This document shows positions 1 to 11,849 of a stretch of DNA of 64,000 nucleotides, piece by piece. The stretch lies in contig BSBN01000140.1 in NCBI GenBank assembly GCA_027924645.1, positions 14,762,501 to 14,826,500 on the forward strand, read 5' to 3'. Under the pieces are notes generated by a model. It searched no databases. It was given only the letters and a program-made list of their open reading frames with translations, and was not told the DNA's origin. A program made the position numbers and the translations under genes. The first letter of the stretch is position 1. The number at the start of each line of letters is the position of its first letter. The stretch comes from Cunninghamia lanceolata. Taxonomy: Eukaryota; Streptophyta; Pinopsida; Cupressales; Cupressaceae.

Positions 1-1181
1 AGAGCATGTGAAGGCTTGTGCAGGCCTCCAAATAGAACAAGGCTAGGACTCGGCTCCTCCTTCATCCATGGTGGGTCATGCCTTTACTCATTTTTTGCAG
101 ACATATCCTGATTGAGCAAGAGCTGAGAGAGACAGATTCTAGTAGCTCTATATAGGGAGAGATGAGAAAGCTTAGAGGCGAGCCTAGGGGTCTATGGTCA
201 CATAGTACATCTAGGAGTCACTCGTGGTCTGTGATCTCACATGGAAAACCTTCTATTTCTCATACACCACCAGGTCCTAAGGGATCCAAGTATCATGGTC
301 CATCTTTATGATGTATTTCTTATGTATTGTACTAGGACATCCCATTTTGATGTATGGGATAGTTGACTTTGATTTTTTTATATTCAAACTGATGTGTATA
401 TATATATGATGTATTTAACTAATACCATGATGATGTTATTTGATGTATTAAATGTGATTTATGAAATGAAACAAGTGATAATTGTGATGATCATGTAATC
501 AAAAGGTTTTAATGCTATTATGATTTAAACTAATTAATCTTTGTAGATTGTTTAGTAAATACTCCAATGAATAAATTTTTTACACATGAATAAAATTTAA
601 TATCATTTCAAATTAATGCAATTGTGATATAATGAAACATAGTTTAATTAGATATGACAATGATTAATTCTATATAATAAAGACCTTATGCTAGCTTATT
701 AAATAAATTAAGACAAAATGCTCTATCTTGTCAAAATTGAAACAACTAATAACTAGTTGCTTTATAGAGTTATATCTAACATATGATCTTAAACATGAAA
801 ATTTCTCAAATTCATAGCACGAAATTTCATAGCTCTCCCTATTATTTTTCCCCTAGTCTTCTATCTCTTTTGTGAATTACACCCATTTTCATTTTTTGTT
901 TCTTGTTTACATACATATAGATAACAGCTAGTTGTTTATTATTACATTTACTATATATATTGAGTTATGAGTTGCTTAAATAGAAAGAGTTGTCTAGGTG
1001 CAAGTGTAGGTGGTGTTAAGGTAGGTAAGATGAGTATTGGTGGTTGTGCTTCCTTCCCTGCTTGTTTCCATCTGTCGTTCTTCATTTCCTTCATTCCCTA
1101 CTTCCCTCCATCCTTTGATCATCCTTGTTGGATTCCTTGCTTCGGTGCTTCCCTACATGGATCAATGCTTGGTGTGCATCC

Positions 1182-1184
<3 letters not shown>
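1..1184. other. AT-rich intergenic DNA, no gene recognised
   Basis: I see no conserved protein motif, LTR end or RNA gene here. Short frames near 967-1184 run into the (AT)n tract and have low-complexity translations, so I do not call them genes. Confidence 0.6.

Positions 1185-1231
<47 letters not shown>
1185..1231. repeat. (AT)n microsatellite, about 23 units
   Basis: An uninterrupted AT dinucleotide run. Two overlapping plus-strand frames cross it and translate it as an Ile-Tyr repeat, which shows that those frames are spurious. Confidence 0.97.
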
Positions 1232-1234
<3 letters not shown>

Positions 1235-1523
1235 TATTATTTCCTTCTTGTCTTTTGTTACAGTCCTTTGCTTTTCTTTTTATGTTCTAAATATTTGATT
1301 ACTATCTTTATTCATTGAACTAGCTAGATTATGGTACTTTGTGCCCCCTACCTCTCTCTCTCTTTTTAAGTTTTCATCGAGCTACGATTGTAACTCACAT
1401 ATTCTCTTCTTTTCTTCCTGAGGATGGATCACAGAGTGTGATCCAAAATTTTGATCCAAATAAGCTACACACAGTTTTCTCCAAAAGATTTATTCTATAT
1501 CATGGATTGTGGAAATATCAAGT
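1232..1523. other. Flank of the gypsy fragment, nothing recognised
   Basis: An AT-rich stretch between the microsatellite and the C-terminal end of the antisense gypsy pol fragment. It may be the decayed 3' UTR or LTR of that fragment, but no LTR end or polypurine tract is evident. Confidence 0.4.
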
Positions 1524-3120
1524 CTATTGAGTTGTACCTTGTTCATCAGCTAATTTATATGCTACTGATCCATATATGTTAGTGACAACATAGGTTCCAA
1601 GCCAATTTGGGTTGAAATTTCTTTTTCCATCAGGAGGTACATTTATGTTACGTTGATTTTCATAGAGTGCCAAATCTCCAACTTCAAATAAACAATGGAT
1701 TACTCATTCATTGTATGATTGTTGGATGCTTTTCTAATGGGCTTTAAGGTGTTCAAGAGAATTTATTAACTATTCATCAAGCATCTCTAGTTGTTGTTAT
1801 CTTTTATCTTTTTCCATATCATTGTCAATAATAACCTTAGGGAAACTTGAAATGAAGGAATATCCAACTCTAAGGTTATACAATGTGGTACCAGTAGCCA
1901 TGTGGACACTTGTTCTATAGGCCCATAATGAGTAGGAGAGTTGTGTGTGCCAATCCATGTTTGATGTTTATTAACTATTTTTCATAGATTTTGTCCATTA
2001 ATATTATTCAAAGCTTCTACTTGGCCATTTGATTGAGGATAATATGGCATATAGAAGCGATGTTGAATGTGATATTTTTTGAGGAATTTCTTCACATTGT
2101 TATTCTTAAATGGTGTACCATTGTTAGAAACCAAGAAGGCATGAATGCCAAATCATGAGATTATATTATCTTCTATGAAGTGATAGATTACCTCAGTTGT
2201 CATATATCATAGTAGAATAGCCTCGACCCACTTTGTAAAGTAATTGGCTGCAGTGATGATGAAAGTGTGTCCTTGAGTGGAAGGTGGAGAGATCTTACCA
2301 ATTAGATCCAAGCCCCACACAAAAAATGGCCAATGTGAGAATTGGGCTCGAAGTTCGTAGGGTGGAGCTTGAATTAAGTGGTTATGTTGTTGACATTGTA
2401 GGCACATCTTGATGAATGCAATAGAGTCTTGTTCCATTCCTTGGCACTAAAACCCCATACGCAATTTTTTGTACCAAAGACTTTCCTCCAAAGTGCCCTC
2501 CACATGCACCAGAATGAGCTCCTTCTAGTGCAATTGGAATTTCTAATTTGTTAAGACACCAATGAAGAATGCCATTATATCTTCTTTGGTATAAAAAATT
2601 GGATAGGATGATATAATGTGTTGTGAGTTTGTGTATGTGAACTCGTGTTTTAGATGTTGAATTAGGAATGGTACTGTCACACAGATATTGGAATATATGG
2701 GAGCACCGTTCTTCTAGGTTTGTGTGGCCACAAAGATGGGTATCTAGAGATGTAACCTTAGATATGGCTGGTGATATAAGATTGTGAATGACAAATTGAT
2801 AATCTTTAGGAGAACCTTTATGGGATATGAGGGAAGTTGCACTTGCAATTGCATCCATAATTGTCTCTCCATGGAATTGTGTCAATTTTAAATGATGATT
2901 TTTTTTAATAGTGATAAGGAAAGATCATAATATTGAGATAGCTTATCTTATTTTTGCTTGATATGATCCAATGACATGTCTTATGATTAACTCTGTGTCA
3001 CCATAAATAATGATGTGTTTAATATTTAGGGACAACATGGTACAAAATTTTGAAATAAGAGCAACAATGTTGTTTGTGCATGAGAAGTTTAGATAGTGAG
3101 TGTTATGGAGTAAAAAGTGG
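1524..3120 (-). pseudogene. Degenerate Ty3/gypsy pol fragment: extra RNase H then integrase
   Basis: Read on the minus strand, the fragment begins with the C-terminal half of an RNase H-like domain (NNIVAL, YGDTELIIRH). It passes directly into an integrase zinc-binding region (HSGACGGHFGG, then CLQCQQH) and core (WGLDLIGKI, SNNGTPF, PQSNGQVEA). The C-terminal integrase tail (VGDLALYENQ, NWLGTYVV) ends at a TAG at 1,524-1,526. The order RNase H then integrase, with no reverse transcriptase between, is that of Tat-type gypsy elements with a second RNase H domain. Several frameshifts and stops break it. The second catalytic Asp of the integrase DDE triad appears as Asn (SNNG for SDNG). There is no RT, protease or gag within reach, so this is a truncated relic. 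The gypsy identity is clear; the lineage is inferred. Confidence 0.85.
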
Positions 3121-3795
3121 ACATATGTCTTTTTACCTCATTGTTTAGCTCCTAGCTCCCTGTGATTACATTACACATTCTAAATATTCATCCTGATGCA
3201 AAATCCCCCAAAGCCAATGTAAATTGGGATCAAGGGGCCCATATTCTATCTTACCCCAGACCAAAAGGAGCCTTGGGACTTTAGCGCATGTGCCCAAGTC
3301 TTCCCCAATTGGTCAAGGAAAATTTAATTGCATGCTAACATAATACTTTTAAAAGGGTTTCTCCTTGTCATCTTTTTTGGTTAATTTGATGAATGTTAGT
3401 GGGAAAGCATATATAAATGTGTTTTCAAATTCATTATGAACCTAGATAGAGATAGAAAACTTGGAGCATTGGAGTAAAGAGCATTTAAAGAATTCATTGT
3501 GATCCTACAACAAATTTGTAATGTCATTATATGTGTTGTTACAAGTTTGAAGTTATCATCTATCTCTCCTTATGAGTTGAAGAGAATTCATCCTCCTAAG
3601 GGTTTCATCATGTAGGTGATATCATTGTTGCTCATCATCATTTGATTTCATCTCTTTGATTTGTGTTTAGCCTTTGCCCTTCAAGGGCACACTCTCTTTA
3701 TCTATCAGTAGTGTTGGGAAGCTTGAATACTATCCCAAGATTTGAGTGAGGGAAGTCTCTCATATTGGTTGTATTTGATAAATGAATAGATCTTT
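3121..3795. other. Unassigned spacer beside the gypsy relic
   Basis: No coding similarity recognised. It contains a stretch near 3,170-3,330 rich in CCCC/GGGG blocks that could be part of a decayed LTR, but I find no second copy in the window to prove it. Confidence 0.4.
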
Positions 3796-4634
3796 ATGTG
3801 CATTGTTGTTCCAAGACATTTCATTATAGCATCTTATACTTGTTCCTCTTTGGTATCTTTGCATGCATATATCAAAGATTATGAATGTTTTTACAAATTT
3901 GTTAACATGTATCCTTATGTTTTGACTCATACAGAATCCATGTCTGATAGGGATTTCTTTAAATTCTCTCCATTTGAAATCCTTGATTATGTATCTAATT
4001 TTAACAACTTCATAACTCTCACAAATGAATATCCTTTGATATTAAAGATCTTAATTAGTTTCATCTCCATGAATTTCCATGAGAAAGATCATTGTAATAA
4101 TTCTTGTTTTACTTCTACTACAAGTCATAATACATGTGATGGTGATCTAGCTTTGCCTATTTCACCCTATGATTTAGATCTATCTCCCAAAGTTGTTACC
4201 ACTTGTGAGGACATTTTGATGCAAGAAGATTAAATCATTGATGCATTCCTTACTAGCATACTACCATTTCTTCATTCCAATGCTCTCCCTTTAAAATATG
4301 AAGCATTAGTGGATGAACAACTACCTCTCAAAAAGGAACCTCCATGGGTAGATAATGGACATTCATATCATAATCTAAAATCTTCTATTAATAACGTACT
4401 ACATGAAGCTTCTATGAGTCACCTTGTTCCTCCTTTAGTTGAATGGTCAAACACCTTGGATATCACTAAGGAAGCGAAGACCCTTGATCTTCATCTTTTT
4501 GCCAAATGTTCAAGTACTTTGGACATCATTGAGGATGTGAATAGTTCTCCTTTGATTGCATATTCAAACACCTTCGACATCAATAAAGATACAATCATTG
4601 ACAAGTATTTTAACATTTTACCTTCCCTTCATTC
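3796..4634 (+). pseudogene. Unknown ORF, one internal stop, truncated by an insertion
   Basis: Two adjacent open segments (3,796-4,233 and 4,309 onward) lie in the same frame, separated by a TAA at the end of the first and a further 75 open bases. Together they give about 280 codons. The product is not recognised. It is rich in Ser, Asp, Leu and Thr. The second half has a loose repeat of about 22 residues with the core S-NTLDI / SSTLDI / SNTFDI followed by acidic residues (around 4,447-4,590). No membrane segment or catalytic motif is evident. The frame runs into the LTR-like block starting at 4,635, so the true C-terminus has been displaced or lost. It may be an accessory ORF of the neighbouring gypsy relic, but it lies on the opposite strand. 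Function unknown. Confidence 0.5.
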
Positions 4635-5523
4635 TGTTGAACATCCAAAGTACTGAGAGGGGGGGTGAATCAGTACTCTATTAAAATTCCTACTTATTAA
4701 ACTAGTAATCTATTTACCACATGAAATAATAAAGCAAATTAAACATAGAAGAAACAACCACAAATCATCACACATGAACACCAGGATTTTTACGTGGAAA
4801 ACCCAAAACTAGGAAAAACCACAGTGACTATTAGCTCACAATATATTATGTAGGAATAATATAGAACTACAATAAAGCCTCACTACCTTAAGGATCACTG
4901 CCCAAGGATCACTACCCAAAAGAAGTGCTCACTACAAGAAGGCTTTCTACCGAGAAAAGGAATCAAGAAATGAAATGGCTCACTACCAAAATGAACTACT
5001 ATGATTGCATCTACATACGCATGATTGCAGCTCCAATGAAGACCAGAAATATTGTCTCAAAACTCTTCATGTTTGATTGTCATGTTTCACTATTCTACTT
5101 CTACATCAAACAAGATCTATCTTCTTCTGCTCTTGTTGCCCTATAATTCTTTACACATCAAATTCACAATCATACTCACACACTATGCACACCAAACACT
5201 GAATTTGATCACATATATATATCCGCATCAATTGACATTTACACATTAGGGACTGACATACTAAGATGTTGTGTGTAGTCATAACTTGTCAGCCAAAATC
5301 ATTTACTAAAATACATAGTTGATCAAAACAACACTTGAATTATGTTCACATATGTCAGCTCCATCCATATAATCGCTTAGGATAAGATTCCAAACAACAA
5401 ACACACATCATACTATCATGTCTGCCTAATCACAGACTGACACTAGTTTAATTCAATTGTTGTTATCATTTGGAATTGCACTCATATGCAAGGCTAGTAA
5501 AGCTCTACAATTCTATGTAACAT
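4635..5523 (-). mobile_element. Copia-type LTR in antisense, probably solo; right end tentative
   Basis: It begins TGTTGAACATCC, followed by a G-run and GTGAATCAGT. That is the reverse complement of the 3' end shared by the copia-type LTRs elsewhere in this window. The block ggatttttacgtggaaaacc at 4,784-4,803 matches the same conserved LTR segment in E1, B, C and D. A TATA-like ATATATATAT near 5,212-5,222 is where those LTRs carry their TATA box. No primer site abuts 4,634, so this is not a 5' LTR of an intact antisense element. I place the far end tentatively at ...GTAACA (5,523), resembling the TGTTAC start of E1's LTR. I could not find a matching duplication of the left flank (CATTC), so this boundary is weak. 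Confidence 0.55.
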
Positions 5524-6559
5524 GGGACTAATTTTAGGTTGTGGGTGCCCTATGATGATATTAGAGCTCTAGGTTGTGGGCTGGTTCCCTTCAAAAGTTT
5601 TATTGGAATATATGTTTTTTTCTTTGGAAAAAGGAAGAAAGAAACTATATGAAATGCAAATTATAAAATTCAGTGATGCACCTAATTTGGATAAAAATAT
5701 GAAATCTGGTCCACAATATTACTCAGAAATCTATCTTTCACACAATCCAATCTTGGCATAAATATCACAAAAGTGATTCTAAGGGAGGCTTGAAAACATG
5801 ATTTCTATGAAGGAAATGGTTTTCAACAACACAAAGATTATTTCTAGTTAACACAACCTAAGACCTGTGATGATTATATGCTTAATACTACAAGCAAGAA
5901 AGTGAGACACTAATTTTAAAGGTTTAATGGTTAAACAGAACAAAATTTCATCAAATCACTTCAAATAATTAGCACTAAATGGAAAGGTAACTAATTCATC
6001 TCAAAGGAACAAAGGAAATACTGCAAAGAAGACAAAAATAGAACCTTTAACCTGCTGATCTATTAATAAAAACTATAAAAATGAGCTACAAAAATTCTCT
6101 AATCTGTCTGAATCAGAATGAGAATCAAGAATTAACTCCATAATGAATGAAGTTTTACAGTATATAGAAAAGATAGGTCAAAAGATTAACCTATAGACAA
6201 CTGGAAATTGAACCTCAGTTATCTCAAAAAAGCACATGCATAAAATGATAATTGATTCCTGTGCAAGCTCTAAAATCATGCAAAAGATGCCTCCAAACTA
6301 ATGGAAGGTGTCAAAATTGCCTCTGATCCATGCACCAATGAAATGAAGTGCTCGACTCAAGGTGAACTACTCATATAAATCGTCAATTTGCTCCTCAAAC
6401 TACTCCTACCTGAAAGGTCCAACCGATGACTTAGTTCCCTCTATCACTCCATGCACAAGTCAAAATAACTTATATCTTCATCAATCCATGCAATGCAATG
6501 GCTAGTAAATAATATTCAATGAATGAATAATCCATTAAAACCTCTTGTGTGCTATATAT
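5524..6559. other. Unassigned AT-rich DNA
   Basis: No gene, LTR end or RNA gene recognised. One short plus-strand frame (5,576-5,761) has no recognisable features. Confidence 0.4.
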
Positions 6560-6670
6560 GACTTATTATTAAAAATAGTTTATTTAGGCTATTATTAGTA
6601 ACAATTAGTGTAATTGTCCTAATAATATAATAAATAAACTATAATGCATTTCCTATTCATAGCATAAGTC
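6560..6670. repeat. 111-bp imperfect palindrome (MITE-like hairpin)
   Basis: The arms GACTTAT (6,560-6,566) and ATAAGTC (6,664-6,670) are inverted copies. The inner block at 6,576-6,598 (tagtttattta...attattag) pairs with 6,618-6,641 (ctaataat...taaataaacta). The turn lies near 6,609. The structure is long, AT-rich and non-coding, as in a small foldback element, but I see no convincing target duplication. Confidence 0.6.
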
Positions 6671-7640
6671 AAAACCTTATGTCTCCCTTTGACTTCACAT
6701 CTTCACCATGGATTTAGGCAAGAAATATCCTTATTACTCCAACATAATGCATTCACCATGCAAAACATAACATCAATCTAAGAAAGACCCCTACCATCTT
6801 TGCCAAATGCCTCATCATGCAAATCAATGAACTCTAATTATAGGCCCCTGCCACCTTGCATGCATCTTGTCTTTACACCTGTGTCTTCATATGATTATTC
6901 TTAAAAGTCATAAGGAATGTTCTACTTGGTCATGCAATGTCTAATGTCGACCTCAAGGTAGTAAGCATCATATGTTTGACTAAAATAGTCAACTTCTAAG
7001 GGAAGAAGGTTTGTATTGATTATCACGAGGCATTAAGGCATAAGCCTTACCCTTATTACTACCGACCACCTTTGTCATATAAGACACCTCTCCTATCAGC
7101 CACTCCATGTAATAATCACTAGGGACCACATCATTTGAAGCTTTGACCTCGCTACTTTTTTGATAAGGAAATGATTTCTATTTGGGAGTCAAAAAGAACA
7201 AAGAAAAGAATGAAAATTTAAACAAAAGGAGAAAGAAACCCTAAATGTTTCATCATTTTTCATTTGTCTTCTTCATGCTAGCCACCATTTTTATTTGCAA
7301 CCTCAGGGCACTTTGGGTTTGTCTCATTCTCCATGGCCTCTCTTTGCATCTTTCGGGCTTCTACTACTTGAAACCTTGGTATTTCTCTATCAAAATGTAA
7401 CTCAGGAACAAGGTGAGCACTGAATCTTGGTTTTTAACTGGCGTTCTTTACTTTTTCTTTAGCTTTTCTTCATATAAATGGCCATGGCCATGAGCCTATA
7501 TAAGATTGTGCAACTCTAACAATCTTTCCATTTGTTTAATGAATCTTTTTTCCTACAAATTGGAAACCTATAAAAAAAAGTTGAGGCCATGGCTCCTACA
7601 GTCTCCTTCTTACACTCTTGAGGTAAACTTGCTGGTTCTT
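6671..7640. other. Unassigned AT-rich DNA
   Basis: No coding or RNA feature recognised between the palindrome and the diverged repeat tract. Confidence 0.4.
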
Positions 7641-9345
7641 CTTACTTTCCTCAGTCTTATTTCTTTCACTGTATCTTGAAAAAAGAGATAAGGGTTTTGT
7701 AATTTTGTGGATCATGAACCCTCCTAGCTACAACCATGCTCCACTCTACTTTCTGTAGTGTTCTTTCAACCAGAAGACAAAAATTAAATAAGGGTTTCAA
7801 AACTTTTGAGATGGGTATTTTATCTTGCACATACAAAACCTCTCTTGTCACAGTCGTAACAGTATATGTATCTCTGTAGCATTCATTTCACTGTATGAAA
7901 GAAAATTGAATAAGGGTTTCAAAAAAATTAAAACAAGGATTTCATATTTTCTCACACAGTAACCCTTAATTTCCTCCACAGCTATGCTCCATTACATTTT
8001 GTAGATACAAGGATGAAACAAAAAGATGGTTTCTATGTAAGAGACAAAGGCTTTATTGTATGTAAATGGGTATTACTTTTTAAGCAAAAAGATGCTTTTC
8101 CTGTCATATCCATGCATATTCCTCTCTATATACTTCTCATATTTCTTTTGTAGATGCAAAAAGTATTTAGGGTTTAAAAAATGTTTTTCCCAAATTCTAA
8201 GACACATAGATCTTTGTCTAATATAGCCATGGCATTTTGCTATTTTTCCATACATCTCTTTGACTATATCCTTCAGGCACAACCATGGTGCAGGAACACC
8301 TCTCTGTAATTCTTATCGTCACTGTACATAGAAGGTAGATGTTAGAGCTTCAGTCCTTAAAAAAATGAGGGAAAAAGACTCCCTTCTATTCAAGGTCATG
8401 GCATAAAACATTACTATTCTTGGTTCATTGACTATATGCAGGAAAGTTGTTAGGTTTACAAACTCTCCTATAGTAATTTGTATCCATGTGAATATGCAGC
8501 TTGTTCTCTTATCTGTGAACAACTCTTAATGATGTTATGTCTCTTTTATTGTAGCATACTTTTCAAAAGGCCTACAATTTAGTACTCTTTACTTGTCTTC
8601 TTAAGAATGTTTAATATGTATTTGATTTCTCTCTATCCTTCATGGGGCAAGGCCTATATCACAACTATGTCAGTTAGGAACAATGGCATAAGAAATACTG
8701 AATGCTTATTTTTTCTCTCTGTCAACATTATCACTGTAGCATATATATGGCATGCTTTAGTCATCTACAGTTATTCTTGTCTTTACTCTCATAGTAAATG
8801 GAAAAAATAAAACAAAACAACTGTGGCCCTTGCCATTATTGCATTATAACAATCTTATGCTTTTTGAAGGATGTTCATGCTAAGACATTGATCCTCTTAC
8901 ATCTATTTGTCAACTTCTTAATAGTATGTTGTCTCCATTTTTAGAATGTATCTCTGCATTAGCACTCTGACTTGTCTATATCATAGTTGACTATCCACTC
9001 ATGATGATGATATCATCACAAGGATCAAAATCATGACTGCCTTTAGCTATTATTACCTCATTTCCATAACTCATTTTCTTTTTGATTGAGGTATGGCTAC
9101 TTATCACGTGCTCTTCATTATAAAACCTTGCATATTCTATGACAACTCTTGCATACTAGCTGTTTTGATTATGAGTAGCATCTTATCTCTAGATTTCATC
9201 CACTTTCTATACCTGAATGTCATAGCCTCATGTCACATTATCACTATGGCATATATATGTTCTGGGTCCTCTGTTGTTTTTCCTCCATCACTGTGACAGT
9301 TAGTAGTTACAAGATATGCATAAGGAATACTTTACTACTACCAGT
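7641..9345. repeat. Diverged, irregular repeat tract
   Basis: Related phrases recur at uneven spacing. 'aataagggtttc/t' appears near 7,688, 7,790 and 7,909 and in decayed form near 8,165. 'catgctccac/tta' plus 'ttttgtag' appears near 7,735 and 7,983. 'cactg/atggcatatatatg' appears near 8,733 and 9,243. A 'cagttag...gcataagaaatact' phrase appears near 8,668 and 9,296. Short frames inside have no protein similarity. This could be the body of Gypsy-M's 3' LTR, or an old satellite-like tract. Confidence 0.4.
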
Positions 9346-9763
9346 TAGAGGTATTGATGCCTTCTTGTTTGATCTCTCTTATGTATGCTTTTTGATCTCC
9401 CTTGTGTATCATATATTTGTAGATATCTTATTATTCTGTCAAAGACCATGATACCTGTATTTTGATATTTCTCTAAACTGAAACTGTATTAGTCATTTGT
9501 TCTTTATTTGATCATCATATACATAACAAATAAAGCTCTTGAAGCATGTTCCTTGTACTTGATATGCAATGGAACTTGTTTAACATATGTGACCATATTT
9601 GCACTTGATGACTAGGCTTGATGACTATACCTATCTCTATTCACTCTTCTATCATCCAGAGTGCTAACATGGTTGTCCCCAAAATTTTTGCAGGTTCAAC
9701 TAATGATGTGAGCTGAAAGTACAGATTGAAGACTGAAGACTAAAGGCCGGCATTGACAAAACA
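9346..9763. other. Possible end of Gypsy-M 3' LTR (antisense), otherwise unassigned
   Basis: The stretch ends ...GACAAAACA (9,763) immediately before a pyrimidine block. On the minus strand this reads as a polypurine tract followed by TGTTTTGTC, a plausible LTR start. The window holds no partner LTR for comparison, so this remains inference. Confidence 0.3.
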
Positions 9764-9775
9764 ACCTTCTTTCTT
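9764..9775 (-). other. Candidate polypurine tract of Gypsy-M
   Basis: The minus strand reads AAGAAAGAAGGT directly upstream of a TG dinucleotide. It lies about 860 bp downstream of the end of Gypsy-M pol. The position and composition suit plus-strand priming; there is no independent proof. Confidence 0.3.
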
Positions 9776-10630
9776 AGGAAATGATGGATGTTTCATTTTA
9801 TCATGTGTTCATATCCTTTCTTTTATCAAATAGATATATAGCTTGCATGTCTGTAGTTACTTAGTCTAGTTACTCCCATAGCTTGTGTGGGACACATTTG
9901 AACACTTCTTTTAAACATGATTAGTTAATTTCTCTTATGCATATGATGTATATGTATTTCCTTTTTAATAAATGAATAAGATAAAGTTACAGATATTGAA
10001 TGTATGTTCAAAAGTGACATGAAATAACAGTTCAATACAAATATCTTTCTTTCTTTTGTTCAAAACTGATTAACTGAATAATCAATCTAACTTATAACTC
10101 CTACAAGATAACATGATGCAAAACAACTATATTTATTGAATGATTGGTACCTTGGCAATCCCATTCTCTTGTCATGATAACTCATCAGTCTTGATTAGAC
10201 TAATGGGCTATCCTGTCAATTGAATATCCTTCTCTTCTCTTGTCAAGATATCAACCTATTCAATCAATGCATAACCCTCAAGTTTTTTTTATTCCTTCTG
10301 AACAATTACACTTAGGTCAAACTAATTTTAAGGGTGAACAAAAAATTAGTAACATTTTTTGTGACCTCTCAAGGGTGTTTTCCTGCTAAACAACTTAGAA
10401 CCAGTAGCCTTTGCAACTCCATTGGGCATAGAGTCTCTTCTACCCTGAATTTAGAGAGTTTCTGTAACTCACACTAACTGAACACAATAGCATCAACAAA
10501 CTAAAAATTGAAACTAAACTTACTTACTTAAACCAAAGTCAACAACATGTGCAAAAGCATTTCTTGAAAACAAAAGAATAACTGGAACTAAATGTGCAGA
10601 AGAACTTATTTGCAGCATAAGGCTACCTTA
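9776..10630 (-). other. Non-coding 3' region of Gypsy-M
   Basis: AT-rich DNA between the pol stop and the candidate polypurine tract. No protein motif on either strand. Confidence 0.4.
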
Positions 10631-11849
10631 CTAATAGCATAACTTGAGGTGAATCTCATTAATTGGGATAGGTAACACCTCACCATCTAACTTAGCAAGT
10701 TGGAATGCATTGTGTTGCTTGGATTTTGTTATTATATATGGTCCATCCCACATTGCATCAAACTTTGTATGCTATCCTAGTCTGCTCTTCAACTCATTCC
10801 ACTTGAAAACTAGATCTCCTTCTTTATAAACTCTTAGTACTGCCCTGTTATCAAATGTTCTCTTCATTTAGGTCTGGTGTACTTCCAATGTTTCCAAGGC
10901 CTCTTTCCTGATTTCTTCAAGTTTAATCAACTGTGCAAGCCTAATTTCCATTGGTTGTTCTTCAAGTAACTCTAGCTCTTTTATGTAACTAAGTGTTGGC
11001 AACTCCACTGTTATTGGTAACTTGGCTTCCTTTCCATATATAAGCATATAGGGTGAATTACTTGTTGATCTTTTAGGTGTAATCCTATCAGCCCATAATG
11101 CTAACTTTAACTTATCATGCCAAGACCTCTGATTTTCATCATCTATTTTCCTTATGATTCTAATCAGATTTTTATTATTTGATTCAGCATGTCCATTACC
11201 TTGAGGGTAATAATTTGATGAATTATTTAGAAATATGTTATTTTTGACAGACCAATCAGATATTCTTGATCCAATAAATGCCAAAGCATTGTCTAAAATA
11301 ATAGAGTCAGGAGTTCCAAATCTAGACACTAGATCTTGATAAAAATTTAGGACTGGTTTTTCATTAGCATCCTTCAAAGCAACAACTTCAGTCCATTTAG
11401 TGAAATAATCAATAGCAGTCAAAATCTACTTATGTCCTTGGCTTGAAGGTAGATTAATATGACCAATGAAGTCCAATCCCCACTTGTCAAATGGCTGCTC
11501 CACTTGAATTGGATGCAAGGGCATTGCTACCAGTCTTTGTTTACCTGTAAAAATTGAACACTTAAGGAATTTCTTTGCCCATTCATGAGCATCCTTGAAC
11601 ATGTTAGGCCAATAGTAACCATCTCTCATAATTTTTAGAGCTGTTGTTCTAGTTGCAAAATGACCTCCAGAAGGTCCATCATGAAATTCTTCTAGAATAT
11701 TCTGAGTCTAATCTGGTTGCACACATCTCAACAAAACATTGTTAAAGTCTCTTTTATACATAATCCCATCAATTACAGCATAAGGAATTGCCTGTAATCT
11801 ATAATATCTTCTTTTAGATCTGTCGAGGCCTTGTTGACAATCACCAGTG
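10631..11849 (-). pseudogene. Gypsy-M integrase
   Basis: Integrase inserts retroelement cDNA into chromosomes. From high to low coordinates I see the zinc-binding part (HDGPSGGHFATRT, MRDGYYWPNMF, with the second Cys pair decayed). The catalytic core follows (WGLDFIGHI with the first Asp, ILDNALAF with the second, GNGHAESNNK with the Glu). The C-terminal module (WNELKSRLG, DGPYIITKSK, HLKLCY) ends at TAG 10,631-10,633. The DDE residues look preserved, although DNG is DNA in the second motif. Stops fall in the N-terminal part and between the core segments. The first codons of this domain lie on the other side of copia E1 at 18,876, where the frame resumes. Confidence 0.88.

Noticed and set aside
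967..1318. Two overlapping plus-strand ORFs with an Ile-Tyr run
   Set aside because: Translation of the (AT)n microsatellite and low-complexity flanks.
4201..5523. The 3,796 ORF ending naturally at 4,656
   Set aside because: The last codons lie inside the LTR-like block that begins at 4,635, so that stop is not the gene's own.
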